DNA of 64,000 nt, taken from contig CACYPH010000002.1 of assembly GCA_902776185.1 (NCBI GenBank), positions 1 to 64,000 on the forward strand. Direction: 5' to 3'. The notes beneath the pieces are model-generated. The model was not told the origin of the DNA and did not search any database. It saw only the letters and a program-made list of their open reading frames with translations. The translations under genes and the position numbers were made by a program. This DNA is from an uncultured Ruminococcus sp. (lineage in GTDB: Bacteria > Bacillota > Clostridia > Oscillospirales > Acutalibacteraceae). How positions within the stretch are numbered: position 1 is the first letter of the stretch; every line of letters begins with the position of its first letter. Shown in pieces: positions 1-8,094 of the stretch.

Positions 1-20
1 TTCACAAATTGATTATACCA

Positions 21-71
21 CAAAAGGGCACATAACCGCTATCTCTTTCGGTTATGTGCCCTTTTGTTTTT
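21..71. terminator. Bidirectional intrinsic terminator
   Basis: An 18-bp perfect stem (21-38 pairing with 49-66) has T-runs on both strands: TTTTT follows on the plus strand and TTTTG lies at the outer edge on the minus strand. It sits just downstream of the minus-strand M23 hydrolase gene ending at 112, so it probably ends that operon and any plus-strand transcript entering from the left. Confidence 0.8.
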
Positions 72-111
72 ACGGGTCTGTTTTTTCACAGCCCCTTTTG
101 ATGTTCAGTTA

Positions 112-1392
112 TCAGAAAAGGCTGAGCGGGTTGCTTCTTACGCCGCCGATACGCAGTTCGAAATGGAGGTGAGGACCGGTCGACCAGCCGGATGAACCGA
201 CATAGCCGATCAGCTGTCCCGCCGATACTCTGTCGCCGGTGCTGACAGCGGTAGTGGTCATATGACCGTAGATGGTTTCGTAGCCGTTATCGTGGAGGAT
301 CCAGACAAAGTTGCCGTAGCCGCCGCCGCAGCTGCACCAGTTGCCGCCGCTGCTGACGTGGGTACAGGTGTTGTTAGACGATACAACGGTACCGGAATTT
401 GCCGCGTAGATCGCAGTACCCATGCTGGCGCCGATATCAACGCCGCCGTGGCTCTCATAGGAACGCGACTCGCCGAACTCTGCGGTAAGCGTATACACGC
501 CGGGGGTCGGCCATACCCAACCGCCGCCCGCGTCGATCTGGGTCGCGGCGCCGGAATCAACGACCGGAGTGCTGCCCGAGGAGCTGTCGTCGCCGGAATC
601 GCTGTTCTGAGCTGCCTGCTGCGCCTCAGCTGCACGGCGCGCCGCCTCCTGCTGAGCTGCGAGCGCCTCGCGCTGTTTGCGGTAGTATTCCTGGATCTCT
701 GCGCTGAGCCCTGCGAGCTCTTCTTCGCTCATATCCAGACTCATCTGCGTCTTTGCCGCATCGTTCTGCAGACTTTCAAGGACCTCTTTGTTCTCTTCGA
801 GGATGGTATTCAGCTCGTCCTGCTTGGTTTCAAGTGTCGCCTTCTCGTCCTCGAGATCGCTCTTGTCAGCTTCGAGTGATTTTTTCTCCTTGGAGATCGC
901 GTCGAGCTGAACCTGGATCTTATTGATCAGCTCCTCGTCGTGGTTGCTGACATACTGCACAACCTGGAGCTTATCGAGGAAGTCGGAGAAGTCCTTGGCG
1001 CCGAGGATGACCTCGAGCGAGCTGACGTCGCCGGCGATATAGATCGCCTTCAGACGCTGACGGAGAACGTCCATGTTCGCCTCGATCTTCTGGTTTGCCT
1101 TATCGATCTCGGTCTGCTTGGACGCGATGTCTTTTTCGATTTTGATGATGTTCTGGTGGCAGGTACGGATCTCGATCGAAACCGATTCGATCTGTTCGTT
1201 GATCTTATCGACCTCGCCCTGCTGCTCTTCGACAGCCGCATTCTGCTGGTCGAGCTTTTCTTTTTCCTGCTGCTGCTGAGATTCCAGCTCAGCCTGGCGT
1301 TTTTCCAGATCGCCGATGTCGGTTGCGGCGGCGGACGCCACGCAGCCGATCAAGAGCGCTGCCATCAGCAGGACGGACAATAGTTTTTTCAT
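112..1392 (-). CDS. Secreted coiled-coil M23 peptidoglycan hydrolase (EnvC/PcsB-like)
   Basis: The 426-residue product starts with a signal peptide (about residues 1-22). A long Glu/Gln/Lys-rich coiled coil follows (about 25-255), then a Ser/Gly linker (about 255-285) and a C-terminal M23 endopeptidase domain. Zinc-site motifs are visible: HGGVDIG for H..D and GPHLHFEL for HxH. A Cys-rich loop inside the M23 domain (TCTH...NWCSCGG) is less usual. In the family, such proteins are kept inactive by the coiled coil and switched on by FtsEX during division. Here ftsE and ftsX lie immediately upstream in the same orientation, 36 bases away, which strongly supports a role as the FtsEX-controlled septal hydrolase. 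The ATG at 1392 follows AAAGGAG. Confidence 0.9.
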   Translation of the reverse strand: MKKLLSVLLMAALLIGCVASAAATDIGDLEKRQAELESQQQQEKEKLDQQNAAVEEQQGEVDKINEQIESVSIEIRTCHQNIIKIEKDIASKQTEIDKANQKIEANMDVLRQRLKAIYIAGDVSSLEVILGAKDFSDFLDKLQVVQYVSNHDEELINKIQVQLDAISKEKKSLEADKSDLEDEKATLETKQDELNTILEENKEVLESLQNDAAKTQMSLDMSEEELAGLSAEIQEYYRKQREALAAQQEAARRAAEAQQAAQNSDSGDDSSSGSTPVVDSGAATQIDAGGGWVWPTPGVYTLTAEFGESRSYESHGGVDIGASMGTAIYAANSGTVVSSNNTCTHVSSGGNWCSCGGGYGNFVWILHDNGYETIYGHMTTTAVSTGDRVSAGQLIGYVGSSGWSTGPHLHFELRIGGVRSNPLSLF

Positions 1393-1428
1393 AGGCTTCT
1401 TACTCCTTTACTGAGTAATGTTGCGGCG

Positions 1429-2370
1429 TTACCAGCCGAGGATCTCGTTGCCCTCGCGCTTTAAGAACCGGCTGATGGACATCAGCGATCCCAGTATGCC
1501 GACGACGATACCCGCGGCGGCAAATGAGCCCGCGACGTACCACATGATATCGGTGAACGACGTCAGCTTGAACGGCAGGATGTCCTTGATCGCTCCGATC
1601 AGTACGTTGCTCAGGATATAGAGGATGCCGACCGATACAATCGCGGAGATCAAACCGATGACTGCGCCTTCGATAATAAACGGGATCCGGACGAAGGTGT
1701 TCGTCGCGCCGACCGATTTCATAATACTGATCTCGAAACGGTGGGAGAACATCGTCATGCGGATGGTGTTAGCAATAATAAACAGGGAGATGACAGCGAG
1801 CGCCAGAATGATCCAGAAGCTCATCATCGTGACCAGAGAGGAAAGGGTGGTCAGCTTCTGCGCCAGCTCGCGGTGAGAGTTGACGGATGCGACGCCGCCG
1901 AGCTCCTCGCCGTTGCGGACGAGCTTGACCTGCTTCAATTCCTCGACGACCTTGTCGTACTGGTCGACGTTCTGCATGGTTTCCGCGTCAACGGTGATGC
2001 TGTAGGAATACGGGAAGGGGTTGCCCTTGCCGGTCATGTTCTGAAAGATCTCGTCGCCGAGCTGTTCGCGGTAGCCTTCCATCGCCTCGTCCTTTTCGAT
2101 GAACTGAACTTCGGTGACATGGTCGACCGCGAGAAGATCCTGACCGATCGCGACCGCGTGCAGGCGGTCCATATCGTCGTCAAGGAACACCTTGGTGACG
2201 TTGCTGTCGCTGACGGAATCGACGCTGTTGGTAACGTTGACCGTCAGCCAAACCGCCGAGCCGGTCAGTACCAGACAGGATACCAGTACGCCGATGGACG
2301 CAAGGCTCATCATGCGGTTATTGAATAGATTTTTAAAGCCCTCTTTGATGAGGTAGCCAAAACTGCTCAT
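1429..2370 (-). CDS. ftsX: Permease-like cell division protein FtsX
   Basis: The 313-residue membrane protein has FtsX topology: a cytoplasmic N-terminus, TM1 (about 22-45), an extracellular domain (about 46-175), and three more TMs (about 180-300) with the SVGATNTFVRIPF cytoplasmic loop typical of the FtsX/MacB permease fold. FtsX forms an ABC-like complex with FtsE that transmits ATP-driven movement to periplasmic or extracellular hydrolases. Its start lies 12 bases after the ftsE stop, with ftsE upstream and the M23 hydrolase downstream, so the three genes form a complete module. Confidence 0.95.
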   Translation of the reverse strand: MSSFGYLIKEGFKNLFNNRMMSLASIGVLVSCLVLTGSAVWLTVNVTNSVDSVSDSNVTKVFLDDDMDRLHAVAIGQDLLAVDHVTEVQFIEKDEAMEGYREQLGDEIFQNMTGKGNPFPYSYSITVDAETMQNVDQYDKVVEELKQVKLVRNGEELGGVASVNSHRELAQKLTTLSSLVTMMSFWIILALAVISLFIIANTIRMTMFSHRFEISIMKSVGATNTFVRIPFIIEGAVIGLISAIVSVGILYILSNVLIGAIKDILPFKLTSFTDIMWYVAGSFAAAGIVVGILGSLMSISRFLKREGNEILGW

Positions 2371-2382
2371 AGTATCCCTCCG

Positions 2383-3069
2383 TCAGATCGCGATGTATTC
2401 TTCATCCGCAGAGTCGGCTACCACTCTGCCGCTCTCGATGTTGATGACCCGCTTGCCGAAGCTCTTGACGAGGTCGTGCTCGTGGGTAACAACCAGAACG
2501 GTGGTGCCGCGTTTGTTGATCTCTGACAGAAGTTCGATGATCTCGTAGCTCATCTCGGGGTCGACGTTACCGGTTGGCTCGTCGGCGATGATCATCGACG
2601 GGTTGTTGACCAGCGCGCGCGCCAGCGATACACGCTGCTGCTCGCCGCCGGACAGCTCGTTGGGATGGTCGTTCGCCTTGTCGGACAGTCCGACGAGGTC
2701 GAGAATATAGGGAACGCGCTTTTTGATAGTGCTGCCCTTCTTGCCGACACAGCGCATCGCGAACGCGACGTTCTCGTAGACCGTCATCTTGGAGATCAGT
2801 CGGAAATCCTGGAAAACGATGCCCATGGTACGTCTGAGATACGGTACCTTGCGGCGGGGAAGGCGTTCGAGGAACATATCGTTGACGGTGATCGAGCCGG
2901 AGGTCGGCTGTTCCTCGCGCATGATCAGCTTGAGGAAGGTGCTTTTTCCCGCGCCGGACGCACCGACGATGAAAACGAACTCTCCCTTGGCGATGCTCAG
3001 GGTAACGTTATCCAGCGCGTGAGCGCCGTTAGAGGAATAGACCTTGGATACATTTTTGAATTCAATCAT
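2383..3069 (-). CDS. ftsE: Cell division ATP-binding protein FtsE
   Basis: This 228-residue ABC ATPase shows Walker A GASGAGKST, a Q-loop, signature LSGGEQQR and Walker B IIADEPTGNVD. It is the ATPase partner of FtsX at the division septum. An upstream in-frame ATG exists at 3114, but the family start MIEFKNVSK at 3069 is preceded by AAAGGA at usable spacing, and the extra residues do not resemble the family, so 3069 is preferred. It is co-oriented with the regulator gene ending at 3140. Confidence 0.93.
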   Translation of the reverse strand: MIEFKNVSKVYSSNGAHALDNVTLSIAKGEFVFIVGASGAGKSTFLKLIMREEQPTSGSITVNDMFLERLPRRKVPYLRRTMGIVFQDFRLISKMTVYENVAFAMRCVGKKGSTIKKRVPYILDLVGLSDKANDHPNELSGGEQQRVSLARALVNNPSMIIADEPTGNVDPEMSYEIIELLSEINKRGTTVLVVTHEHDLVKSFGKRVINIESGRVVADSADEEYIAI

Positions 3070-3139
3070 AATAACAAAATCCTTTGAGGGTTGTTGATTT
3101 GATGAAGCTATCACACAGCGCGGCTAAGCCGCATTTCGC

Positions 3140-4225
3140 TTAGTATTTCGTGGGGCTGGAGGTGAGGTACTTCTTGACCATCAGCGCTACCTTGAATACG
3201 ATCGCGTCCTCGAACTCGCGCAAGTCAAGGCCGGTGAGCTTCTTGATCTTCTCAAGACGGTAGACCAGCGTGTTGCGGTGGACGAACAGTTTGCGGGAGG
3301 TCTCGGATACGTTCAGGTTGTTCTCGAAGAACTTCTGGATGGTGAACAGAGTCTCCTGATCGAGGGTGTCGATAGAGCCGCGCTTGAAGACCTCTTTGAG
3401 GAACATATCGCACAGAGTCGTCGGGAGCTGATAGACCAGACGGGCGATGCCGAGGTTGTCGTAGCTGACGATGGTGCGCTCGGTGTCGAATACCTTGCCG
3501 ACCTCGAGGGAGACCTGCGCCTCCTTAAAGGAATGGGCGAGGTCCTTGATGCCGACGACGGTGGTGCCGATGCCGACGACACAATGGGTATAGAACTCGG
3601 TTGAGAGGGTGTCGACGATCGAGCCGGCGAGCTTCTCGAGATCCTTGGAGGAAATGCCCTGACGGATCTCCTTGACCAGAGCGATCTCGGTCTCATTGAT
3701 ATTGATGACAAAATCCTTGGTCTTGTCCGGGAACAGGTTCTGGACAACATCGAACGCCGACACGTCGGTTTTGGACGTGATCTTAATCAGCATAACGACG
3801 CGGCTGACCTCGGCGTTGAAGCGCAGCTCACGCGCCTTGAGATAAATATCGCCGGGCAGGATATTGTCGAGGATGACGTTCTTGATGAAGTTGGAGCGGT
3901 CGTACTTTTCGTCATAGTACTGCTTGATCGACGACAGGGACACCGCTAAGAGCTGGGCATACTTCTGGGCGATCTCATCGCTGCCCGATACGAATACAGC
4001 GTATTCTGCTCTCGAAGAAGAACCGAAAGACTTGAAGGTGTGTCCGTTTATTACAAATGGAACGGTTGCAGAGAGAGTTTCGGCGTTGATGCTTTCGTTG
4101 ACCTCGCCGATCCTGCCAAGCTCCGAGCAAGCAATCACGACCGCGGTTTCATCTACAACTCCGATAGTTCTGTCGATAGCGTCCTTCATCTGATGAATAA
4201 CGCCCTGAAATAATCTGTTGGACAT
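3140..4225 (-). CDS. CdaR/PucR-family transcriptional regulator
   Basis: The 361-residue protein has an N-terminal sugar-diacid-recognition-like domain (about 1-130), a GGDEF-like middle region (about 150-280) and a C-terminal PucR helix-turn-helix (about 300-355). The last contains NVSETSRKLFVHRNTLVYRL, the usual signature of this group. Relatives act as activators of diacid, purine or other catabolic genes. Here the gene stands 70 bases upstream of ftsE in the same direction, so whether it controls the division module or is simply a neighbour cannot be told. The ATG at 4225 follows GGAGGAG. Confidence 0.8.
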   Translation of the reverse strand: MSNRLFQGVIHQMKDAIDRTIGVVDETAVVIACSELGRIGEVNESINAETLSATVPFVINGHTFKSFGSSSRAEYAVFVSGSDEIAQKYAQLLAVSLSSIKQYYDEKYDRSNFIKNVILDNILPGDIYLKARELRFNAEVSRVVMLIKITSKTDVSAFDVVQNLFPDKTKDFVININETEIALVKEIRQGISSKDLEKLAGSIVDTLSTEFYTHCVVGIGTTVVGIKDLAHSFKEAQVSLEVGKVFDTERTIVSYDNLGIARLVYQLPTTLCDMFLKEVFKRGSIDTLDQETLFTIQKFFENNLNVSETSRKLFVHRNTLVYRLEKIKKLTGLDLREFEDAIVFKVALMVKKYLTSSPTKY

Positions 4226-4304
4226 ATTTCTCCTCCGTTCAAAAAATAGTCAAAATACCGAACGATTTGGTGATTTACCTAAAGAAGCCACCTATCTCAT
4301 ATAC

Positions 4305-4333
4305 ATTTTACACAAAAGCCGCAGAAATTGCAA
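4305..4333 (-). promoter_or_regulatory. Sigma-A-type promoter of the CdaR-like gene
   Basis: Read on the minus strand, TTGCAA (4328-4333) and TAAAAT (4305-4310) are separated by exactly 17 bases. The site lies about 80 bases before the ATG at 4225. Confidence 0.6.
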
Positions 4334-4614
4334 CCTTTTTTTCAAAATCTGTTGTGCTTTTTTCATATCAAAACGAAAATTTTCTTCAAAATATTCATAA
4401 TGATTGCACAACAGTAATATTTTGCGGTAAAAGAATAATGAGCAGCACAGTTCAAAAAATGCCGATTTTATCGCATTTCTCGGAGGAAAAGCCAAATGAT
4501 GCTTGTGCAATTTTGGATTATACATAGGAAATGCGACGGTCTTATTACATTTTTGAAAATTTTTTGTAAACAAGCGCAAAATTGTGTGTCGAATTCGGGT
4601 ATACCACAAAATAT
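4334..4614. other. AT-rich intergenic stretch, no gene seen
   Basis: This non-coding gap lies between the upstream end of the CdaR-like gene and the tail of the sigma-factor operon. It is markedly more AT-rich than its surroundings. I see no convincing reading frame with a ribosome site, no RNA gene and no repeat shared with the rest of the window. Confidence 0.5.
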
Positions 4615-4647
4615 GGGAAAAGAGAAAACCTTCCCGCCGGGGAAGGT
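4615..4647 (-). terminator. Intrinsic terminator of the ECF sigma operon
   Basis: An 8-bp GC-rich stem (ACCTTCCC/GGGAAGGT, 4628-4647) is followed on the minus strand by TTTTCTCTTTT. It lies just past the stop of the gene ending at 4659. Confidence 0.75.
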
Positions 4648-4658
4648 CTTGTCGTTGT

Positions 4659-6233
4659 TCATATTCTGAAGCTGCCGAAGATATCGGTCTTCTCCTGACG
4701 GAGAATGTTGTTATCGCTGTCAAAGGTGTAATCGTATTGTCGGGTGATGCCGTAGAAGACAAAGGAGCTGGTGTACGGCGAATACCCGCAGCGGATGATG
4801 CGCCCGATATGCCAGACAAGGTTGCCGTCGTCATCCACCGTGAAATCTCCGCCGGTCGCTGAAAAACTGACGGGGAGCGTTCCGCCGACCGAATAGAATT
4901 GCTCGGGCGTGCCGTTCTCGGGTTCGAGGACATATAAGGTAGCGCTGTATTGCTCGCGCGCGCGGTCGCGCCATTCGTCCGAGAAGCCATCGGCGAGCGT
5001 TCCGTAGTGAGAAAAATCGCGCGTGTCTGCGCCCTCGGTCGAAATGTAGGCGCTCTTCTCAGTATGAGTAGAGAGATAGATCCTGCCGTTATGTTCTATC
5101 ACGTCGGTGATTTGGAAACAATATAGGTCGTCGTCATTCTCTGTCATCGACCACTCGCTTTCGATCTCACCTTTTCGATTCAATTTGACCAGACGCGATT
5201 GATAAGAAGCGTTTTCGTCGTCGGCTGTGTCGATAAACATCTCTGCCAGCCAGCCATCGCTGAGCGGGGTAAGCAGATCGCTGGAAAAATAAGTCGATTG
5301 GGGCAGCGCCTGCTCATGCTCGGTGACGACCTTTCCGGTTTCGTCCAGTTCGCGGAACACCAGCGTGTTATTCTCTGCAAAGCGATCGTCACAGGCGACG
5401 GTCAGAACCGCGATCTGTCCGCTGTCGCTGAGAGTCGCCTCAGCGTATTCATCAAAAGCATATTTACTGTCGAGCGCCTTTTCCCAGAGGATCGTACCGT
5501 CGGCATCATCTACCAGCGCAACGGTCGTGTGCATCAGGCAGCGCTCTGTATCGTACATTTCGTCGCCCCAGACCAGTACTCTGCCGCCGCGGACATCGTA
5601 ACCATTGATGTAAAACGGCCGTTTAAAATCGGCGCGCCAGACCCGCTTTCCGTCGATATACTTCTCAATATGGGCGTTCTCATAGTAAGCATCGGCGCTG
5701 TAATATTCAGCGACATCGCTGTCGAATACATATGAAGTCCCCGTATCGGAAACATGATTCCACAAATCCTCGTCGTTAAAGGTCATGCTGTTGTTATTGG
5801 CGGAGTTCATGATGCTGATATCCACACCCTCGACTGCGGTGACTTCTTGACTGCTTTTCAACAGCTCGTAGCTGTCGCTGTACTGAAAACGCTCGGTGGT
5901 GATATCGCGCCAGACGCGTTTGATGTCGTCGCGGGACAGTCCCTCGGTGTTAAGATCGTTGAGATCAAAGAATTTGATCGCGGTGTCGTATTCAACCTTT
6001 TCGGCGACATAACAGCCGACGAGGATCGCGGCGACGACAGTGATGCAGGCGGCGATCAGGGCGACCTTGCGGATGGTGCGGCTCTTTGGGGAAACACCCG
6101 CCTTTTGCATAGCGAGGGCTTTGATGGTATCGGCGCTCGCTTCGCCGGGAAGCTCGATATCGATTTTTTCGAGAATGCTGTCAAGCTCCTGCGGCTGACA
6201 GGTATTCAACAGGGATGTAACAGACGGTTTCAT
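4659..6233 (-). CDS. Single-pass membrane protein, probable partner of the ECF sigma factor
   Basis: The 524-residue protein has a short cytoplasmic N-terminus (about 1-55), one TM segment (about 58-80, ending GCYV) and a large extracellular domain (about 85-524). The outer domain contains repeated beta-strand-like segments resembling a PQQ-like or beta-propeller fold. I recognise no enzyme motif. It follows an ECF sigma gene in the same direction, the usual place of an anti-sigma factor, and its topology fits a transmembrane anti-sigma or sensor. That role is inferred. The ATG at 6233 follows GGAGG at good spacing and is preferred over the upstream ATG at 6257. Confidence 0.6.
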   Translation of the reverse strand: MKPSVTSLLNTCQPQELDSILEKIDIELPGEASADTIKALAMQKAGVSPKSRTIRKVALIAACITVVAAILVGCYVAEKVEYDTAIKFFDLNDLNTEGLSRDDIKRVWRDITTERFQYSDSYELLKSSQEVTAVEGVDISIMNSANNNSMTFNDEDLWNHVSDTGTSYVFDSDVAEYYSADAYYENAHIEKYIDGKRVWRADFKRPFYINGYDVRGGRVLVWGDEMYDTERCLMHTTVALVDDADGTILWEKALDSKYAFDEYAEATLSDSGQIAVLTVACDDRFAENNTLVFRELDETGKVVTEHEQALPQSTYFSSDLLTPLSDGWLAEMFIDTADDENASYQSRLVKLNRKGEIESEWSMTENDDDLYCFQITDVIEHNGRIYLSTHTEKSAYISTEGADTRDFSHYGTLADGFSDEWRDRAREQYSATLYVLEPENGTPEQFYSVGGTLPVSFSATGGDFTVDDDGNLVWHIGRIIRCGYSPYTSSFVFYGITRQYDYTFDSDNNILRQEKTDIFGSFRI

Positions 6234-6283
6234 GGATTCCTCCGAATTATTCCTCATAAGGAATTGATAAGATTGAAAAGTTT

Positions 6284-6333
6284 GCCCCTCATCCGTCGCC
6301 GTTCGGCGACACCTTCCCCCCGAGGGGAAGGCT
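6284..6333. repeat. Dispersed palindromic repeat R1, copy 1
   Basis: The unit begins GCCCCTCATCCG, then has a variable hairpin (GTCGCCG/CGGCGAC) and a fixed tail containing CACCTTCCCC and GGGGAAGGCT. A second copy with a different central hairpin is at 16490-16554. Here it fills the gap between the sigma factor and its membrane partner and reaches the sigma stop codon. Confidence 0.75.
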
Positions 6334-6859
6334 AAAGCAAAATCCTGCGCAGTTTTTCGATGGCTCTGTGGGCGCGGGTATCGACATTCGCGGGGGTCAT
6401 GTCCATCGCGGCGGCGATAGCCTTGGACGGCTGACCGAGGTAGTACTTGCGGATGATAATGATGCTGTCCGGCTCACCGAGATCTTGGATCTCACGCAGC
6501 AGTTCCGCGCGAAGCTCCGCCTCTTGTCTATCATCGGCAAGATCGATGACGTCCTCGGCTTCTTCTAGCGGGAGCGGGGCGAGTTTTGCTTTCCTCAGGA
6601 CGTCGGTCGCCTTGTTGCGGGCGATCACACAGAGGTAGCTTTTGATACTGCAGCGCGCGGGATCGAAGGAATCGAGGTGCAGATAAAAATCACTGAGGGT
6701 GTCCGCGACGATATCCTCGACCTCTGCCGAGCCGTATCGCTCGGCGGACAGCCGCGAGCGGACAAGCGTATAAAGCAAGCCGCCGTACTGCGCTGTCATC
6801 GTATCAAAGCCCTTGGCAGGGTTCTTTTTCAAAAGCTTGATCAATTCCCTGTCGCCCAC
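6332..6859 (-). CDS. ECF-type RNA polymerase sigma factor
   Basis: The 175-residue protein has sigma region 2 (about 20-90, with VEDIVADTLSDFYLHL and the DPARCSIKSYL stretch) and region 4 (about 115-170, with SKAIAAAMDMTPANVDTRAH). It directs RNA polymerase to a dedicated regulon, probably in response to an envelope signal sensed by the downstream membrane protein. An upstream ATG at 6934 gives a longer frame. The GTG at 6859 is preceded by a near-perfect GGAGGTGA and starts where family homology starts, so I choose it. Confidence 0.85.
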   Translation of the reverse strand: MGDRELIKLLKKNPAKGFDTMTAQYGGLLYTLVRSRLSAERYGSAEVEDIVADTLSDFYLHLDSFDPARCSIKSYLCVIARNKATDVLRKAKLAPLPLEEAEDVIDLADDRQEAELRAELLREIQDLGEPDSIIIIRKYYLGQPSKAIAAAMDMTPANVDTRAHRAIEKLRRILL

Positions 6860-7017
6860 ATTCTCACCTCCGATGTCTGTTATTATATACGCGGGATTTA
6901 CATTAATCTTACAGGAAGATGCAAAATATTTCAATTATAATATAGATGTATATGGTTGCGGAGCGAACAGATTTATGGTAGGATTTGGATAATACATTAA
7001 TATAAAGGGTGTTTACT

Positions 7018-7965
7018 ATGAAAATCGTATTGACGGATGCGCAGACCGTTGTGGATGGGCTGGTCACGGTCGACTGCCTCAAGGATTTCGGCGAGGTCAT
7101 TCAGCACGGACTGCTGAAATATGAGGAGGTCGCCGAGGCGATTGAGGACGCAGACATGGTGATCGTCAACAAGACCGTCATGGACGCGGGATCGCTCAGG
7201 CTTGCGAAAAAGCTCAAATACATCGGGCTGTTCGCGACGGGGTACAACAATATCGATATCGACTACTGCCGCGCGCACGGGATCACCGTCTGCAACGCGG
7301 GGTCGTATTCGACGGATGCGGTTGCACAGCAGACCTTTGCACTGATATTGGAGCATTTCAACAATACCGCGAAATATAACGACTATGTGCAGGACGGAAA
7401 ATGGAAGCGCAGTCCGACCTTTTCGCCGTTCATATACCCGCTGAATGAGCTAAGCGGCAAGGTCATCGGGATCGTCGGGCTGGGCGCGATCGGTCAGAAG
7501 GTCGCGAAGATCGCGCAGGCGTTCGGGATGAAAACCATCGCGTATAATCGCAGTCCGCGAAATGTCGACGGCGTAACGCAGGTCGATTTTGACACATTAT
7601 TAAAGGAAAGCGACATCGTAACGGTACACTGTCCGCTGAACAAGGACTCGGAGCGGATGTTCAATAAGGAAACCTTTGCGAAGATGAAGCAGACGGCGCT
7701 GTTTGTCAACACAGCGCGCGGCGGGGTCGTCGTAGAAAGTGATCTGCGTGATGCTTTGGAAAACGGCGTGATCGGCGGGGCGTGCATCGATGTGCTGACC
7801 GTCGAGCCGATGGTAGAGGACTGTGTGCTGATGGGCGCAAAGAACTGCATCATCACGCCGCATATCGCGTGGGCTCCGCTGGAAACGCGGCAAAGACTGA
7901 TGGGTATCGTCTGCGACAATATCCGCGGGTTTCTCAGCGGCGAGCCGCAGAATGTGGTGAGTTGA
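7018..7965 (+). CDS. D-2-hydroxyacid dehydrogenase (NAD-dependent, glycerate-dehydrogenase-like)
   Basis: The 315-residue enzyme has the two-part substrate/NAD fold of the D-isomer-specific 2-hydroxyacid dehydrogenases. The Rossmann motif GLGAIGQKVAKIAQAFG is near residue 150. Catalytic Arg is in NTARGGVV, Glu in the VEPM segment and His in ITPHIAWAP. It would interconvert a 2-keto acid and a D-2-hydroxy acid, such as hydroxypyruvate and glycerate; the exact substrate cannot be read. It is a single gene facing away from the sigma operon. The ATG at 7018 follows AAGGGTG and is preferred over the ATG at 7009. Confidence 0.88.
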   Translation: MKIVLTDAQTVVDGLVTVDCLKDFGEVIQHGLLKYEEVAEAIEDADMVIVNKTVMDAGSLRLAKKLKYIGLFATGYNNIDIDYCRAHGITVCNAGSYSTDAVAQQTFALILEHFNNTAKYNDYVQDGKWKRSPTFSPFIYPLNELSGKVIGIVGLGAIGQKVAKIAQAFGMKTIAYNRSPRNVDGVTQVDFDTLLKESDIVTVHCPLNKDSERMFNKETFAKMKQTALFVNTARGGVVVESDLRDALENGVIGGACIDVLTVEPMVEDCVLMGAKNCIITPHIAWAPLETRQRLMGIVCDNIRGFLSGEPQNVVS

Positions 7966-7990
7966 TCTGCTTGGCGAGAAATCTTTTGCG

Positions 7991-8044
7991 GGACGTCGAA
8001 AACGCCGTCCCCTACAGTTCGGGAGGAGCAAGCCCCTCCCCTAC
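7991..8044. repeat. Dispersed hairpin-rich repeat R3
   Basis: The stretch contains ACGCCGTCCCCTAC and a hairpin GGGAGGAGC/GCCCCTCCC ending CCCCTCCCCTAC. A shorter related piece ending CCCCTCCCCTAC occurs at about 10227-10251 next to another gene end. It lies in the convergent gap before the terminator at 8047. Confidence 0.5.
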
Positions 8045-8046
8045 AT

Positions 8047-8076
8047 AAAAATCCCCCGACCGAAGTCGGGGGATTT
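8047..8076. terminator. Intrinsic terminator between convergent genes
   Basis: A 12-bp stem AAATCCCCCGAC with loop CGAA is followed on the minus strand by a T-run (TTTTTATG). It ends the ABC ATPase gene and possibly also the plus-strand dehydrogenase transcript. Confidence 0.8.
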
Positions 8077-8094
8077 GACATTTCATTCAACCGA

